A stretch of DNA of 64,000 nucleotides from Pseudomonadota bacterium (GTDB lineage Bacteria; Pseudomonadota; Alphaproteobacteria; Rhizobiales; Rhizobiaceae): assembly GCA_020161665.1 (NCBI GenBank), contig JAIUPA010000003.1:53636-117635 (forward strand), written 5' to 3'. The position numbers and the translations under genes were made by a program. Shown piece by piece: positions 52,940 through 62,600 of this stretch. How positions within the stretch are numbered: the stretch's first letter is position 1; the number at the start of each line of letters is the position of its first letter. The notes under the pieces were generated by a model. The model was not told the DNA's origin, did no database searches, and was given only the letters and a program-made list of their open reading frames with translations.

Positions 52940-54019
52940 TCAGCTCGCCTTTACTTCGTTCCAGAGAGCAACCCAATCGTTATAACGTGCCGGGTTTTTC
53001 TTCCAGACGAAGCTGTCCATGATGGAAAGATCCTTGACGAAGATCTTTTCCTTCTGGTCATCCGGCAGCTTGGAAAGCGCCGCCGAAGTGCCCTGCGCAT
53101 AGGGGCCGCCAAAGGCAAGCTTCTCGCCATATTCCGGCCCGAGCAGGTAGTTGACGAGGCTGAAGACCTTGTCGAGCTTCTCGCCTTCAACACTCTTGGG
53201 AACGGCAATCGTATCACACCAACCGATGACACCGGCCTTGGGCTTGGCCATGCCCATCTTGAGGCCCCGTGCCGACAGGTCGTAGTAGGGCGGCACCCAG
53301 GAGAAGGCGCAGACAACTTCACCGGACGCGAAGAGGTTGGTCAGATCGCCAATGGAATTCCAGTACGTCCGCAGGAGCTTCTTCTGCGCCAAAAGCGCCT
53401 TCTTCACCTCGGCCAGTTCCTTGTCATCCATGTCGAACATCTTGTCCTTGGGGATGCCGAGGTAAAGTGCCGCGATCATGATGCCTTCCAGCGCATAATC
53501 ACGCATGGCAAGCTTGCCCTTGTACTTGTCGCCTTCGAAGAAGACTGACCAATCCGGCTCGCTATCCATCAGATCGGCCCGATAAACGATCGGGTTGATA
53601 CCCCAGTAGAACGGAATGCCGTAGGTCTTGCCATCCTTCTTGCCGAGATCGGTCTTCTTGAACGTGTCGTAGAGCAGCGCCGCGTTCGGCACCTTGGCAA
53701 AATCGATGGGCTGAAGAAGATCGGAGGCGACATAGTATTCGACCTTGTCGAGACCGGGCGTAATCAGATCAACGGACGAAGCGCCACCGGCGCGCAACTT
53801 TGCAAACTGCTCATCATCGGTGCCGATGAAGTTCTTGGTGATAGAGACTCCCGTCTCCTTCACAAATGCGGCAAGGTAATCGTCCTTGGCCAGGTTTTCC
53901 CAGGTCATCCAGACAAGATCGGTTGCGGCAAAAGCACGGCTGAAGGGCTGCAGCGCGCCAAAAGCGGCACCCGCGGCAGCCGTCTTCAAAAGTCCACGAC
54001 GGTTGATTTGAAATTTCAT
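52940..54019 (-). CDS. ABC transporter substrate-binding protein, PotD type, Tat signal
   Basis: A 359-residue periplasmic protein. The N-terminus MKFQINRRGLLKTAAAG has the twin-arginine motif, with cleavage near AFA-ATD, so it is likely exported by the Tat system, unlike the other three binding proteins here. The body has WMTWENLAKDDYLAAFVKETG, GWCDTIAVPKSV and PotD-like architecture. First gene of the importer-hydantoinase operon; AT-rich regulatory DNA lies upstream (54105-54141). Confidence 0.9.
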   Translation of the reverse strand: MKFQINRRGLLKTAAAGAAFGALQPFSRAFAATDLVWMTWENLAKDDYLAAFVKETGVSITKNFIGTDDEQFAKLRAGGASSVDLITPGLDKVEYYVASDLLQPIDFAKVPNAALLYDTFKKTDLGKKDGKTYGIPFYWGINPIVYRADLMDSEPDWSVFFEGDKYKGKLAMRDYALEGIMIAALYLGIPKDKMFDMDDKELAEVKKALLAQKKLLRTYWNSIGDLTNLFASGEVVCAFSWVPPYYDLSARGLKMGMAKPKAGVIGWCDTIAVPKSVEGEKLDKVFSLVNYLLGPEYGEKLAFGGPYAQGTSAALSKLPDDQKEKIFVKDLSIMDSFVWKKNPARYNDWVALWNEVKAS

Positions 54020-54104
54020 GGGCTCGGTCCTTGTGGGGTCCCCTCTGAGAGACCGTTGAACAGGCGTCCGGCTTCGCGTCCGGATCGACCCAAATAAAAA
54101 AACA

Positions 54105-54141
54105 TTTTCATAATTTACGCAAGATGAAAATTACGTTTCAT
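54105..54141. promoter_or_regulatory. AT-rich RpiR-type operator cluster near the binding-protein promoter
   Basis: ATGAAA-ATTACG-TTTCAT (54124-54141) is a perfect 6+6 inverted repeat; TTTTCATAATTTACGC (54105-54120) repeats its half motif. The same words occur at 55061-55097. Located between the binding-protein start and the rpiR stop. Confidence 0.55.
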
Positions 54142-54155
54142 TTTTCATCAAATGA

Positions 54156-55049
54156 CTATTCTTTGTGCATCTTCTTGCCTTGCACAGGACCCGCAAGCTG
54201 ATCGAGCCGATCATGGAGGCGCTCAATCTCCGCGAGTCGCTCCACCGCCGCGTCACCAAGCGCCTGACTGACCGAAGAGCAGAGATAATTGATCACGCTC
54301 ATCGGCGCGGCGTAGCTATCGAACATCGAGTGACCGCGATTGTGGCAACGCAACGTAACGGTGGCCAACTGCGCGGTTCGGGCCGCCGTCATATCGGCAA
54401 TCAGCACCGAAGCCGCACCGGCCTCACGGACGACGGCCATAATTTCCCGCAACAGCAGGGGACGACGGCGAAAACCCAGCACCAGAAACACGTCACGCGG
54501 GCCGATGCCCGCCAGGTCCTCGCCCATCGAGGTCCCGGCCAATGGCAAAAGCTGCACGTCCGGCCGGATGTTGGTCAGCAGGCCGCGCGCATAATTGGCA
54601 AGGGCCATGGAGTTGCGGAAGCCGACAACAAAAACACGCGCTGCATCCGCCAGAATGCGCGTCGCCTCTTCCAGATCCGCTTCGCTCAACATTTCAGCCG
54701 TGCGGGTCAGGTTCTGGAGATCCTGGGCGATATGCAGCCCGAAATCGCCGGGTGCCAGCCGCTTGCGCCCCGTTCCCGTCAACTCATAGAGCGGCGAGCC
54801 CCAATCCTCCGCCTGTCGGGCATGCATGCGAGCATCGTTGTAACTGGCATAGCCCAATCGCTTGAAAAAGCGCGCCGCCGTGGCGTTGGAGATATCCGCC
54901 TTGACCGCCAGTTCACCGGCGGTGAAGCTCGCGAGATTGCTCTGCGCCTCCATCACGACCGCCGCCAAACGCCGCTCGCTGGCCGTCAACTCGTCATAGA
55001 TCGCCATGATCCGCACGTCGATTGGACGACTGTCTTCCCGCTTGTTCAT
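54156..55049 (-). CDS. MurR/RpiR family transcriptional regulator
   Basis: A 297-residue regulator. Residues about 10-80 form the RpiR helix-turn-helix (YDELTASERRLAAVVME, ASFTAGELAVKADISNATAARFFKRLGY). The C-terminal SIS domain (about 125-265: VFVVGFRNSMALANY, DVFLVLGFRRRP) normally senses a phosphosugar or related metabolite. It sits between the importer operon and the divergent ammonia-lyase operon, flanked by matching AT-rich repeats, so it probably controls both. Confidence 0.9.
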   Translation of the reverse strand: MNKREDSRPIDVRIMAIYDELTASERRLAAVVMEAQSNLASFTAGELAVKADISNATAARFFKRLGYASYNDARMHARQAEDWGSPLYELTGTGRKRLAPGDFGLHIAQDLQNLTRTAEMLSEADLEEATRILADAARVFVVGFRNSMALANYARGLLTNIRPDVQLLPLAGTSMGEDLAGIGPRDVFLVLGFRRRPLLLREIMAVVREAGAASVLIADMTAARTAQLATVTLRCHNRGHSMFDSYAAPMSVINYLCSSVSQALGDAAVERLAEIERLHDRLDQLAGPVQGKKMHKE

Positions 55050-55060
55050 CTCATCTCCAT

Positions 55061-55130
55061 TTTCATAAAATCACATTTACGAAAATTATTTTTCATATCG
55101 TGTTGACTGGATGCAATCAGCAGCTATCCT
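55061..55130 (+). promoter_or_regulatory. Promoter and repeats before the ammonia-lyase operon
   Basis: TTGACT (55103-55108) with TATCCT (55125-55130) at 16 bp. Just upstream, TTTCATAAAATCACATTTACG (55061-55081) and GAAAATTATTTTTCAT repeat the TTTCAT/ATGAAA and TTTACG words seen at 54105-54141. Likely RpiR binding sites. Confidence 0.5.
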
Positions 55131-55166
55131 TTGACACAGTTTTCCCGCACTTGGAATCTCCATACG

Positions 55167-56387
55167 ATGGTCTCCCCGTTCTCTTCTGTCAAAGCCCGTC
55201 TGGTAAAGGGTCATCCGGCACCCAAAGCCCCCTACCCCGACACGTTCAAGCCCATTCTCTCGCTTGCCGCCGGACAAGAGGCGCAGGCGGTGATTTCAGC
55301 ATGGAAGGGCTATGAAAAAACGCCGCTCGTTTCACTGGACGCTCTGGCAGCAGAGACCGGCGTGGCGCGCGTCCTCTACAAGCAGGAAGCAGGTCGCTTC
55401 GGCCTCGGGTCCTTCAAGGCGCTCGGCGGTGCCTACGCTGTCTACCGCCTGCTTGCGGCCATGATCCGTGAAGCGACCGGCGCAACACCCTCCCCGCAAG
55501 ACATCCTCTCCGGTCGCTACGCCGACCTTATTTCGAGCGTCACCGTCACCTGCGCAACGGATGGCAATCACGGACGCTCGGTCGCCTGGGGTGCAAAGCT
55601 GTTTGGCTGCCGGTCCGTGATCTTCATTCACGAAACCGTATCGGAAGCGCGCAAGGCAGCGATTGCCTCCTATGGCGCCGAAGTGATCCGCACCCCCGGA
55701 AACTATGACGACAGCGTGCGAGAGGCTGCCCGCGTGGCCGCGCAAAACGGCTGGCATGTGGTTTCTGACACATCCTATCCCGGCTATACCGACGTGCCGC
55801 GCAACGTGATGCAAGGCTACAGCGTCATGGCTGACGAAGCGGCCCGCCAGATGGCCCCGCTCAAGCCCACCCACATCTTTATTCAAGGAGGCGTCGGTGG
55901 ACTGGCCGCCGCCGTGACCGCCCACTTCTGGGAAACGCTAGGGGCCGACGCCCCGACCGTCATCGTCGTTGAGCCGGAAAACGCGGCCTGCCTGCTGGAA
56001 AGTGCAGTCGCTGGCACCCCGACGGCAGTCGGCGGCGACCTCGACACCATCATGGCCGGTCTTGCCTGTGGCGAACCGTCGATCATCGCCTGGCCGATCC
56101 TTGCTGGCGGCGTCTCGGCCTTCATGGCCATTGCCGACACCGCCGCCGCAGAGACGATGAAACGGCTGGCCTCCGGCGAAGCGGGGGCAACACTCGTCGG
56201 CGGCGAAAGCGGTGTCGCTGGCCTTGCCGGATACCTCACCGCCGCCGCCAGATCGGACTGGCGCGATGCGCTCGGCCTCAATGAACATTCCGTTGTCCTG
56301 TGCTTCGGCAGCGAAGGTGACACCGATCCCGATCTCTACACCACCATTGTCGGGCGCAGCGGCCGCGACGTCGAGGCATCGGCATGA
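55167..56387 (+). CDS. dpaL: Diaminopropionate ammonia-lyase
   Basis: A 406-residue PLP enzyme (YgeX family) that degrades 2,3-diaminopropionate to pyruvate and two ammonia. The PLP Lys84 lies in FGLGSFKALGGAYA; the TDGNHGRSVAWGAKL and GGVGGLAAAVTAHF loops bind substrate and phosphate. ATG at 55167 is chosen; an earlier TTG at 55131 would place the promoter -10 inside the coding region. In E. coli the relative ygeX sits beside an M20 hydrolase and hydantoinase genes, exactly as here. It overlaps the next gene (ATGATG). Confidence 0.93.
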   Translation: MVSPFSSVKARLVKGHPAPKAPYPDTFKPILSLAAGQEAQAVISAWKGYEKTPLVSLDALAAETGVARVLYKQEAGRFGLGSFKALGGAYAVYRLLAAMIREATGATPSPQDILSGRYADLISSVTVTCATDGNHGRSVAWGAKLFGCRSVIFIHETVSEARKAAIASYGAEVIRTPGNYDDSVREAARVAAQNGWHVVSDTSYPGYTDVPRNVMQGYSVMADEAARQMAPLKPTHIFIQGGVGGLAAAVTAHFWETLGADAPTVIVVEPENAACLLESAVAGTPTAVGGDLDTIMAGLACGEPSIIAWPILAGGVSAFMAIADTAAAETMKRLASGEAGATLVGGESGVAGLAGYLTAAARSDWRDALGLNEHSVVLCFGSEGDTDPDLYTTIVGRSGRDVEASA

Positions 56388-57637
56388 TGCTCAACGCCCT
56401 TCGCATTGATCCTTCCCGCCTTGTCGCTCGCATTGAACGGCTGGGCCGCATCGGCGCGCTGGAGGGTGGCGGTGTCTGCCGTCTTGCGCTGACCCCTTCC
56501 GAAAAAGCGGGCCGCGACCATCTCGTCGCGGAAATGCAGGCGCTCGGCCTTGATGTGGCGGTTGATGCCATCGGCAATATTTTCGGCACCCGCAAAGGTC
56601 GCCGCGAAGGCCCGGTGGTACTGCTCGGCTCGCACATCGATACGGTCGCCACCGGCGGGCTTTATGATGGCGCTCTCGGCGTTCTCGCGGGCCTCGAGGT
56701 CATCGCCACGCTCAATGACGCGAACATGGAGACGGAACTTCCGGTCGCCGTCGCCGCCTTCACCAATGAAGAAGGTTCGCGTTTCGCACCCGACATGCTC
56801 GGCAGTCTCGTTTTCGTCGACGGCTTGAAGCTTGAGGAGGCACTCGACATCGTTTCCATCGATGGCAAACGTCTCGGCGATGAACTTGCCGCCATTGGTT
56901 ATGCCGGAACCGGCCACGGACCGAAGGAGATTGCCGCCTATTTCGAACTGCACATCGAGCAGGGCCCCATCCTGGAGGATGAGAAGATCGAGATTGGCAC
57001 GGTGATGGGCGTGCAGGGCATTTCCTGGACGGAAATCACATTGAATGGCCGGTCTTCGCATGCCGGCACGACACCCATCCGCCTGCGCCGCGACGCGGGT
57101 CTCGCCGCCGCACGCATTGCCGCAGGCGTTGGCGCCTTCGTTCGCGAAATGGGCGGCAATCAGGTCGGCACCGTTGGTGCGCTGACACTGACCCCCAACC
57201 TCGTCAACGTTGTTGCCCAAAAAGCGGTGATGACCGTCGATCTTCGCAATCCGGACGAGGCACAATTAAAGTCAGCCGAGGCCCGGCTGGCGGCCCTCGT
57301 TGAAACCGTGACGCGCGAAGAGGGTGTCACCTTCGAAACGCGCAGCCTTGCCCGGTTCGAGCCCGTCGATTTCTCCCCCGCGCTGGTGGATCAACTGGAT
57401 GAGATCGCTGCAGCGCTCGGTCTTTCAACGCGGCGGCTTTATTCCGGCGCGGGCCATGACGCGCAGATGATCGCGCGAATAGCCCCAGCCGCCATGATTT
57501 TTGTGCCGAGCGTCAACGGCATCAGCCACAACATAACGGAATTTACGGCGGCAGCGGATCTCGCCAACGGCGCCAACATGCTGCTTCAGGCCACGCTGGG
57601 GCAGGCCCTGCCAACGAATGGAGAAAATGTCCAATGA
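56384..57637 (+). CDS. M20-family N-carbamoyl-L-amino-acid hydrolase / allantoate amidohydrolase
   Basis: A 417-residue zinc-dependent hydrolase. Metal-binding LLGSHIDTVATGGLYDGALGVLAGLE (His and bridging Asp), FTNEEGSRF (Glu pair), HIEQGPILE and the C-terminal SGAGHDAQM are the family signatures. It removes the carbamoyl group from L-N-carbamoyl amino acids or allantoate. It overlaps the ammonia-lyase by 4 bp and the D-carbamoylase by 4 bp, so the three form one operon. Specificity is undetermined. Confidence 0.9.
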   Translation: MMLNALRIDPSRLVARIERLGRIGALEGGGVCRLALTPSEKAGRDHLVAEMQALGLDVAVDAIGNIFGTRKGRREGPVVLLGSHIDTVATGGLYDGALGVLAGLEVIATLNDANMETELPVAVAAFTNEEGSRFAPDMLGSLVFVDGLKLEEALDIVSIDGKRLGDELAAIGYAGTGHGPKEIAAYFELHIEQGPILEDEKIEIGTVMGVQGISWTEITLNGRSSHAGTTPIRLRRDAGLAAARIAAGVGAFVREMGGNQVGTVGALTLTPNLVNVVAQKAVMTVDLRNPDEAQLKSAEARLAALVETVTREEGVTFETRSLARFEPVDFSPALVDQLDEIAAALGLSTRRLYSGAGHDAQMIARIAPAAMIFVPSVNGISHNITEFTAAADLANGANMLLQATLGQALPTNGENVQ

Positions 57638-58557
57638 CCCGGATCGTCGTGACCGCCGCCGCCCAACTCGGCCCGATAGCACGTGCGGAAAGCCGTGAAA
57701 GCGTCGTCGCCCGTATGCTGGCGCTCATGGAAAAGGCGTCTGCCCGGGGCTGCGATCTCATCGTTTATCCCGAACTGGCCCTGACGACCTTCTTCCCGCG
57801 CTGGTTCATGGAAGATCAGGCGGAAGTCGATACTTTCTTTGAGCAGTCGATGCCCAACGCCGCCACCGCTCCGCTGTTCGAACGCGCAAAGGCGTTGGGG
57901 ATCGGCTTCTCCTTCGGCTATGCCGAACTGGTCGAGGAGAATGGCATACTGCACCGCTACAACACCTCGATTGTGGTCGACAAGGCGGGAGGTATCGTCC
58001 ACCGCTACCGCAAGATCCACCTGCCGGGCCACATGAACAACGAGCCTTGGCGCGCCTTCCAGCACCTCGAGAAGCGCTACTTCGAACCGGGCATGGAGCC
58101 TTTTTCCGCGGCTGACGCATTCGGTGGCAAGATCGGCCAAGCGATCTGCAACGACCGACGCTGGCCAGAAACCTATCGCGAACTGGCACTGCGTGGCGCG
58201 GAGATGGTGCTGATCGGGTACAACACGCCGGTCCATTATCCGCTGGCACCGGAGCATGACCACCTGCAATGTTTCCACAACCACCTGTGCATGCAGGCAG
58301 GGGCCTATCAGAATGGCATGTGGGTCATCGGCGTTGCAAAGGCGGGCAAGGAAGAAGGCTGCGACCTGATCGGTCAAAGCTGCATCATTGCCCCAACCGG
58401 CGAGATTGTTGCCATGGCCAGCACCCTCGGCGACGAACTCGTTGTCCATGACTGCGATCTTGATCGCTGCACGGAAATTCGGGCGAACATCTTCAATTTC
58501 CGCCTGCACCGCAGACCGGAGATTTACACGGCCCTGACCGCGACCGACCCGGCCTGA
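57634..58557 (+). CDS. N-carbamoyl-D-amino-acid hydrolase
   Basis: A 307-residue carbon-nitrogen hydrolase (nitrilase fold). The catalytic triad sits at the same positions as in the Agrobacterium enzyme: Glu47 (YPELALTTFFPRW), Lys127 (YRKIHLPGH) and Cys172 (ICNDRRWPE). It hydrolyses N-carbamoyl-D-amino acids to D-amino acid, CO2 and ammonia. Length and sequence match the known D-carbamoylases (about 304 residues). Together with the D-hydantoinase at 48735 it makes a full hydantoin route. Confidence 0.95.
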   Translation: MTRIVVTAAAQLGPIARAESRESVVARMLALMEKASARGCDLIVYPELALTTFFPRWFMEDQAEVDTFFEQSMPNAATAPLFERAKALGIGFSFGYAELVEENGILHRYNTSIVVDKAGGIVHRYRKIHLPGHMNNEPWRAFQHLEKRYFEPGMEPFSAADAFGGKIGQAICNDRRWPETYRELALRGAEMVLIGYNTPVHYPLAPEHDHLQCFHNHLCMQAGAYQNGMWVIGVAKAGKEEGCDLIGQSCIIAPTGEIVAMASTLGDELVVHDCDLDRCTEIRANIFNFRLHRRPEIYTALTATDPA

Positions 58558-58970
58558 GCGCCCCCCCCGGCAGCGCGCTGCCGCTGCTGAAGCGGCGACC
58601 AATCGAGAGGGACGGTGTCAGCGGCCTTGGCCGCAGATATCCTCGCCCAACTACTGATTTGGTTTGAGATAAGTTCACCTGAACGTTCGCGGTGATCTTC
58701 TCCGTATCATGATGAACCCTGAAACGGGATGAGAGATTGGCGCACTTAGCCGTAACTCATTTAGGGATTTGCGCATCAACAGACAGTGAGTGAATTTCTC
58801 GCCCTGCCTGACGTCTATTAAGCAGAGCAACGCTTGGGTTACCTCACAGTAGCCTACACGCGTGCGTTGCCCCAAAAGCGTGCGCCTGCAAAGTCAACCT
58901 GATCAAAACTTGTGCAGGCTTTTTGCGACGCAAGCGGTTTCTGCGTTGAAATCCTGGGGCTATGGGCCGG
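58558..58970. other. Intergenic region before the nitrate locus
   Basis: About 410 bp without a gene. It starts with eight consecutive C (58561-58568) and the palindrome GGCAGCGCGCTGCC (58569-58582), a possible weak terminator for the carbamoylase operon. A second palindrome GCGGCCTTGGCCGC is at 58621-58634. The rest probably holds the nitrate promoter; no sigma-54 or clear sigma-70 consensus was found. Confidence 0.5.
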
Positions 58971-59109
58971 GTTTGGAGCGAATTCCAAACTGGTCCGTTT
59001 CTTGCTTGTTCATTCAAAATCCCAACGTCGGGAATTTTCATCGCAAAGCCGCGGACCTGTCCACTGACCTCTGATCGAGGTGAGGAAACACGTCTTGCGG
59101 CTTTTTGTT
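58971..59109 (+). promoter_or_regulatory. Leader with two hexaloop hairpins and a terminator (ANTAR-type antitermination candidate)
   Basis: Hairpin 1: GTTTGGA (58971-58977)/TCCAAAC (58984-58990), six-base loop GCGAAT. Hairpin 2: AAAATCCC (59016-59023)/GGG with bulge then TTTT (59030-59038), six-base loop AACGTC, with A at loop position 1 and G at position 4 as in ANTAR-bound RNAs. Then a terminator: AAAGCCGC (59045-59052)/GCGGCTTT (59097-59104) around ACCTC/GAGGT, followed by TTTTTGTTTTT. The gene starts 22 bp later. Confidence 0.65.
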
Positions 59110-59130
59110 TTTGCACTCGGACCGCTGAAG

Positions 59131-59649
59131 ATGACCCCAGATATTTGCAACGCGACATCGCCGACGGGCGCCAGCCATCAGACCCTCTTTCGGTTCGAGA
59201 TGGATTTTTCGGCGACGCTCAGGTGCATCCCCATGGCCGTCCGCCGCAAACTTGATCTCTCAGGCATCAAGCTGTCGCTGAGGCAATGGAACCGTTTCTC
59301 GCTGGCGGATCGGGAGAAGCTTCTCAATCTGCCCTGCGAAAACGCAGGCGATATAACCGCTTATCGCGACAGCCTCCTCGACCTCATCCGGGAACGGGCC
59401 GATGAGGAAGCCAAACGCCTGCCCGGTGTCGTTGTGGCTGACTGGCTTGAGGTGGAGATCGTTCCGCAGGCGATTCTGTCATTTTCGGCTGAACGTGGCG
59501 TTGCCCCGCCCAGTCTTGAGCAGTGGCAGAGGCTGACGGAACTGCAGCGTTTTGCCTTGATGAAGCTGACGCGTGATCATCACGACAATGAGAACTTCAT
59601 CCCCGCGATGCACGAGTTTGGTCTTCTCTCCCGGCGGAGCGACAATTGA
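59131..59649 (+). CDS. Nitrate reductase associated protein (NRAP family)
   Basis: A 172-residue protein whose core [37 protein letters not shown] then [13 protein letters not shown] matches the conserved nitrate reductase-associated family. Role unknown but it always accompanies assimilatory nitrate reductase. ATG at 59131 is chosen because earlier in-frame starts lie inside the leader terminator; ATG at 59200 would remove part of the conserved core. Its stop TGA shares bases with the start of the nitrate reductase gene. Confidence 0.82.
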   Translation: MTPDICNATSPTGASHQTLFRFEMDFSATLRCIPMAVRRKLDLSGIKLSLRQWNRFSLADREKLLNLPCENAGDITAYRDSLLDLIRERADEEAKRLPGVVVADWLEVEIVPQAILSFSAERGVAPPSLEQWQRLTELQRFALMKLTRDHHDNENFIPAMHEFGLLSRRSDN

Positions 59650-62600
59650 TGACCAAGGAACAGGTCAAAACCGTTTGTCCCTATTGCGGCGTTGGTTGCG
59701 GGCTGGTGCTTGATGTCGATGACGGCAAAATCGTCGGGTTGAATGGTGATCGCGACCATCCAGCCAACAAGGGCAGGCTTTGCACCAAGGGAAAGACGGC
59801 CCATCTCGGCATTTCCGGCCCCGGTCGTCTTGAGGGCGCGCATCATCGTGAAAACCGCTCGGCGCCGTTGACGGAAATAGCAACACAGAGCGCGATTGTC
59901 GAAACCGCACAACGGTTTCGCGAGATCATCGACATGCATGGCCCCGATGCCATGGCGTTCTATGTCTCCGGGCAAATGTCCATCGAGGCGCAGTATCTCT
60001 CCAACAAGCTGGCCAAGGGCTACATCAGAACCAAACATATCGAATCCAACTCCCGCCTGTGTATGGCCAGTACCGGTACGGGCTACAAGCTTTCGCTGGG
60101 CGCTGATGCGCCGCCCGGTTCCTATGACGATTTTGACGAAACCGATCTGTTTTTCGTGGTCGGCGCGAATGTCGCCGACTGCCATCCGATCCTCTATCTG
60201 CGAATGATGGATCGCGTGAAGGCGGGCGCCAAACTGATTGTCGTGGACCCAAGGCGCAATGCCACGGCGGACAAGGCCGACCTTTATCTCTCACCGCGGC
60301 CCGGAAGCGATCTCGCTTTTCTGAACGGTGTTCTCAACCTCATCGTCGAGGCCGGCGGCATTGATCAGCCCTTCATCGATCGCTTCACCGAAGGGTTCGA
60401 GGCGATGCCTGCATTCCTTGCGGACTATGATGTCGCTTCCGTTTCACGAACGACCGGGCTTCTTGAGGATGATATTCGCAAGGTCGCGGCGATGATACTC
60501 GCGGCTCCGCGCTTTGTGAGTCTCTGGACGATGGGGCTGAACCAGTCCGTTCAGGGCACATTCAACACCAACGCGATCTGCAATCTTCATCTGGCGACGG
60601 GGAAGATCAGCAAACCCGGCAGCGGCCCCTTCTCCCTGACGGGGCAGCCTAATGCCATGGGCGGCCGTGAAATGGGCTATATGGGGCCGGGTCTTCCGGG
60701 GCAACGCTCCGCACTTTCGGCTGCAGACCGCGAATTATGCGAGGCGCGCTGGGGCCTTCCCGCAGGCACAATCCGCGCCGAGGCGGGGCTTGGAACGGTC
60801 GGTATGTTCAACGCCATGAAGGGCGGCGACATCAAGGCCCTGTGGGTGATCTGCACAAACCCGGTCGCAAGCGTTGCCGGACGTTCTTCGGTCATTGAAG
60901 CGCTGCAAATGGCCGAGTTCGTCGTCACGCAGGATATCTATCTCGAAACAGAAACGAATGCCTATGCCGACATCATCCTGCCGGGGGCGACGAGTTTCGA
61001 AGCCGATGGCGTGATGGTCAATTCAGAGCGTAACATGGTGCTGACCCGACAGGCCGCCACCGCGCCGGGCGAGGCCCTTCCTGACTGGAAGATCATTGCT
61101 GATATTGCCTGTGCCATGGGATTTGCCGATGGCTTTACTTACGCGAGTGCAGCGGAAATTTTTGACGAAATCACGGCCTTTTCCAATCCGCTGACCGGGT
61201 ATGACCTGAGCGGCGTCAGCCATGCACGACTTCGCCATGGCTCTGTCCAGTGGCCTGCCGCAACAGGGGCGTCAAACCGCAATCCGATCCGCTACCGCAC
61301 GGACGATGGCGGCTATCGGTTTGCAACGCCCAACGGCAAGGCGAAGTTCTGGCCCCGGCCCCATCTCGGACCAAGTGAGCGGACGGATGAGACCTATCCG
61401 TTCGTTCTCAATACAGGTCGCTTGCAGCACCAGTGGCATACGATGACGAAGACGGGCAAGGTGGGAACGCTGAACAAGCTCAATCCAAAGCCGTTTGTGG
61501 AAATCAACCCGCGCGACGCTGAAAGGCTGGGCATTTCGGACACGAACCACGTGGAAATCACCTCCCGACGGGGGGCGGCGATCCTGCCCGCGATCACCAC
61601 GGACCGGGTTCAGGAAGGCTGCTGTTTTGCGCCCTTCCACTGGAATGATGTGTTTGGCCAGCAACTGGCGATCAATGCGGTGACGAGTGATGCGACCGAC
61701 AGCCTTTCGCAACAGCCCGAATTCAAGGTCAGCGCCGTGTCGCTTGCCAAGGTCGAGCAGGTCGCTAACACCCCTTCATCCCGAGAGGTGGAGTGGCTTG
61801 ATCCGACGCGCGTGCCGCTGAAGCCCGAGCTGGCGGGCGTCGCTTCCCTGCTCGGTCTTAACATGGAGCCGAATGCCCTGAGCGATGAAGCCCGCCTGTG
61901 GCTCTCCGGCTTTTGGATCGGCCTCAATGTGCGGACGGACACGGCCTTGGCGCGGCCGAGCCTTCCTGCCGATACGCCCTTGTCGTCCGGGGAGCGCAGT
62001 CTCGTGGATGGCATTCTGGCGGGACTATACTCTGGCGGGGCCTCGTCCTCGACCGCTGCCACTGTGCAGGTCATCTATGCGTCCCAGACCGGAACGGCAG
62101 AAAGTCTGGCGGAGGCCTTTGTCGAAGAGGTACAAAAAGCGGGACACTATGTCTCCTTGCAGCCGATGGATGCCGTTCAAGCCTCGGATCTGAAGGGCGA
62201 TGTCGTCATCTTTGCCAGCACCTTCGGCGATGGCGATCCGCCGGATAATGGCACCGCATTCTGGGAGGCGATCAGCGCGACTGATGCGCCGGACATGTCA
62301 GCGGTTCGCTATGCGGTGATTGCGCTCGGCGACAGCACATACGCCCAGTTCTGCGGTTTCGGAGCAAAGCTCGACGCGCGCCTTGCGCAACTTGGCGGCG
62401 TGCCTCTGGCGCCTCGCGCCGATTGTGATGTGGGCGACGATGAAAAAGCCGAAGCCGCCGCGCAGGCTGCACTGGCGGTGGTTCTGGGAAGCCAGATCGC
62501 ATCCGGTCCGGCGAGCGCCAAAAAGGCGGCCCGAAGCCTCGCAAAAAACCAGCATCATGACGGGACGCTGATCCTGAACCACCTGCTCTCCGGCGCGGAC

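Noticed and set aside
58571..58970. Possible sigma-54 promoter for the nitrate locus.
   Set aside because: No GG-N10-GC element with acceptable consensus was found by eye; near matches have wrong spacing.
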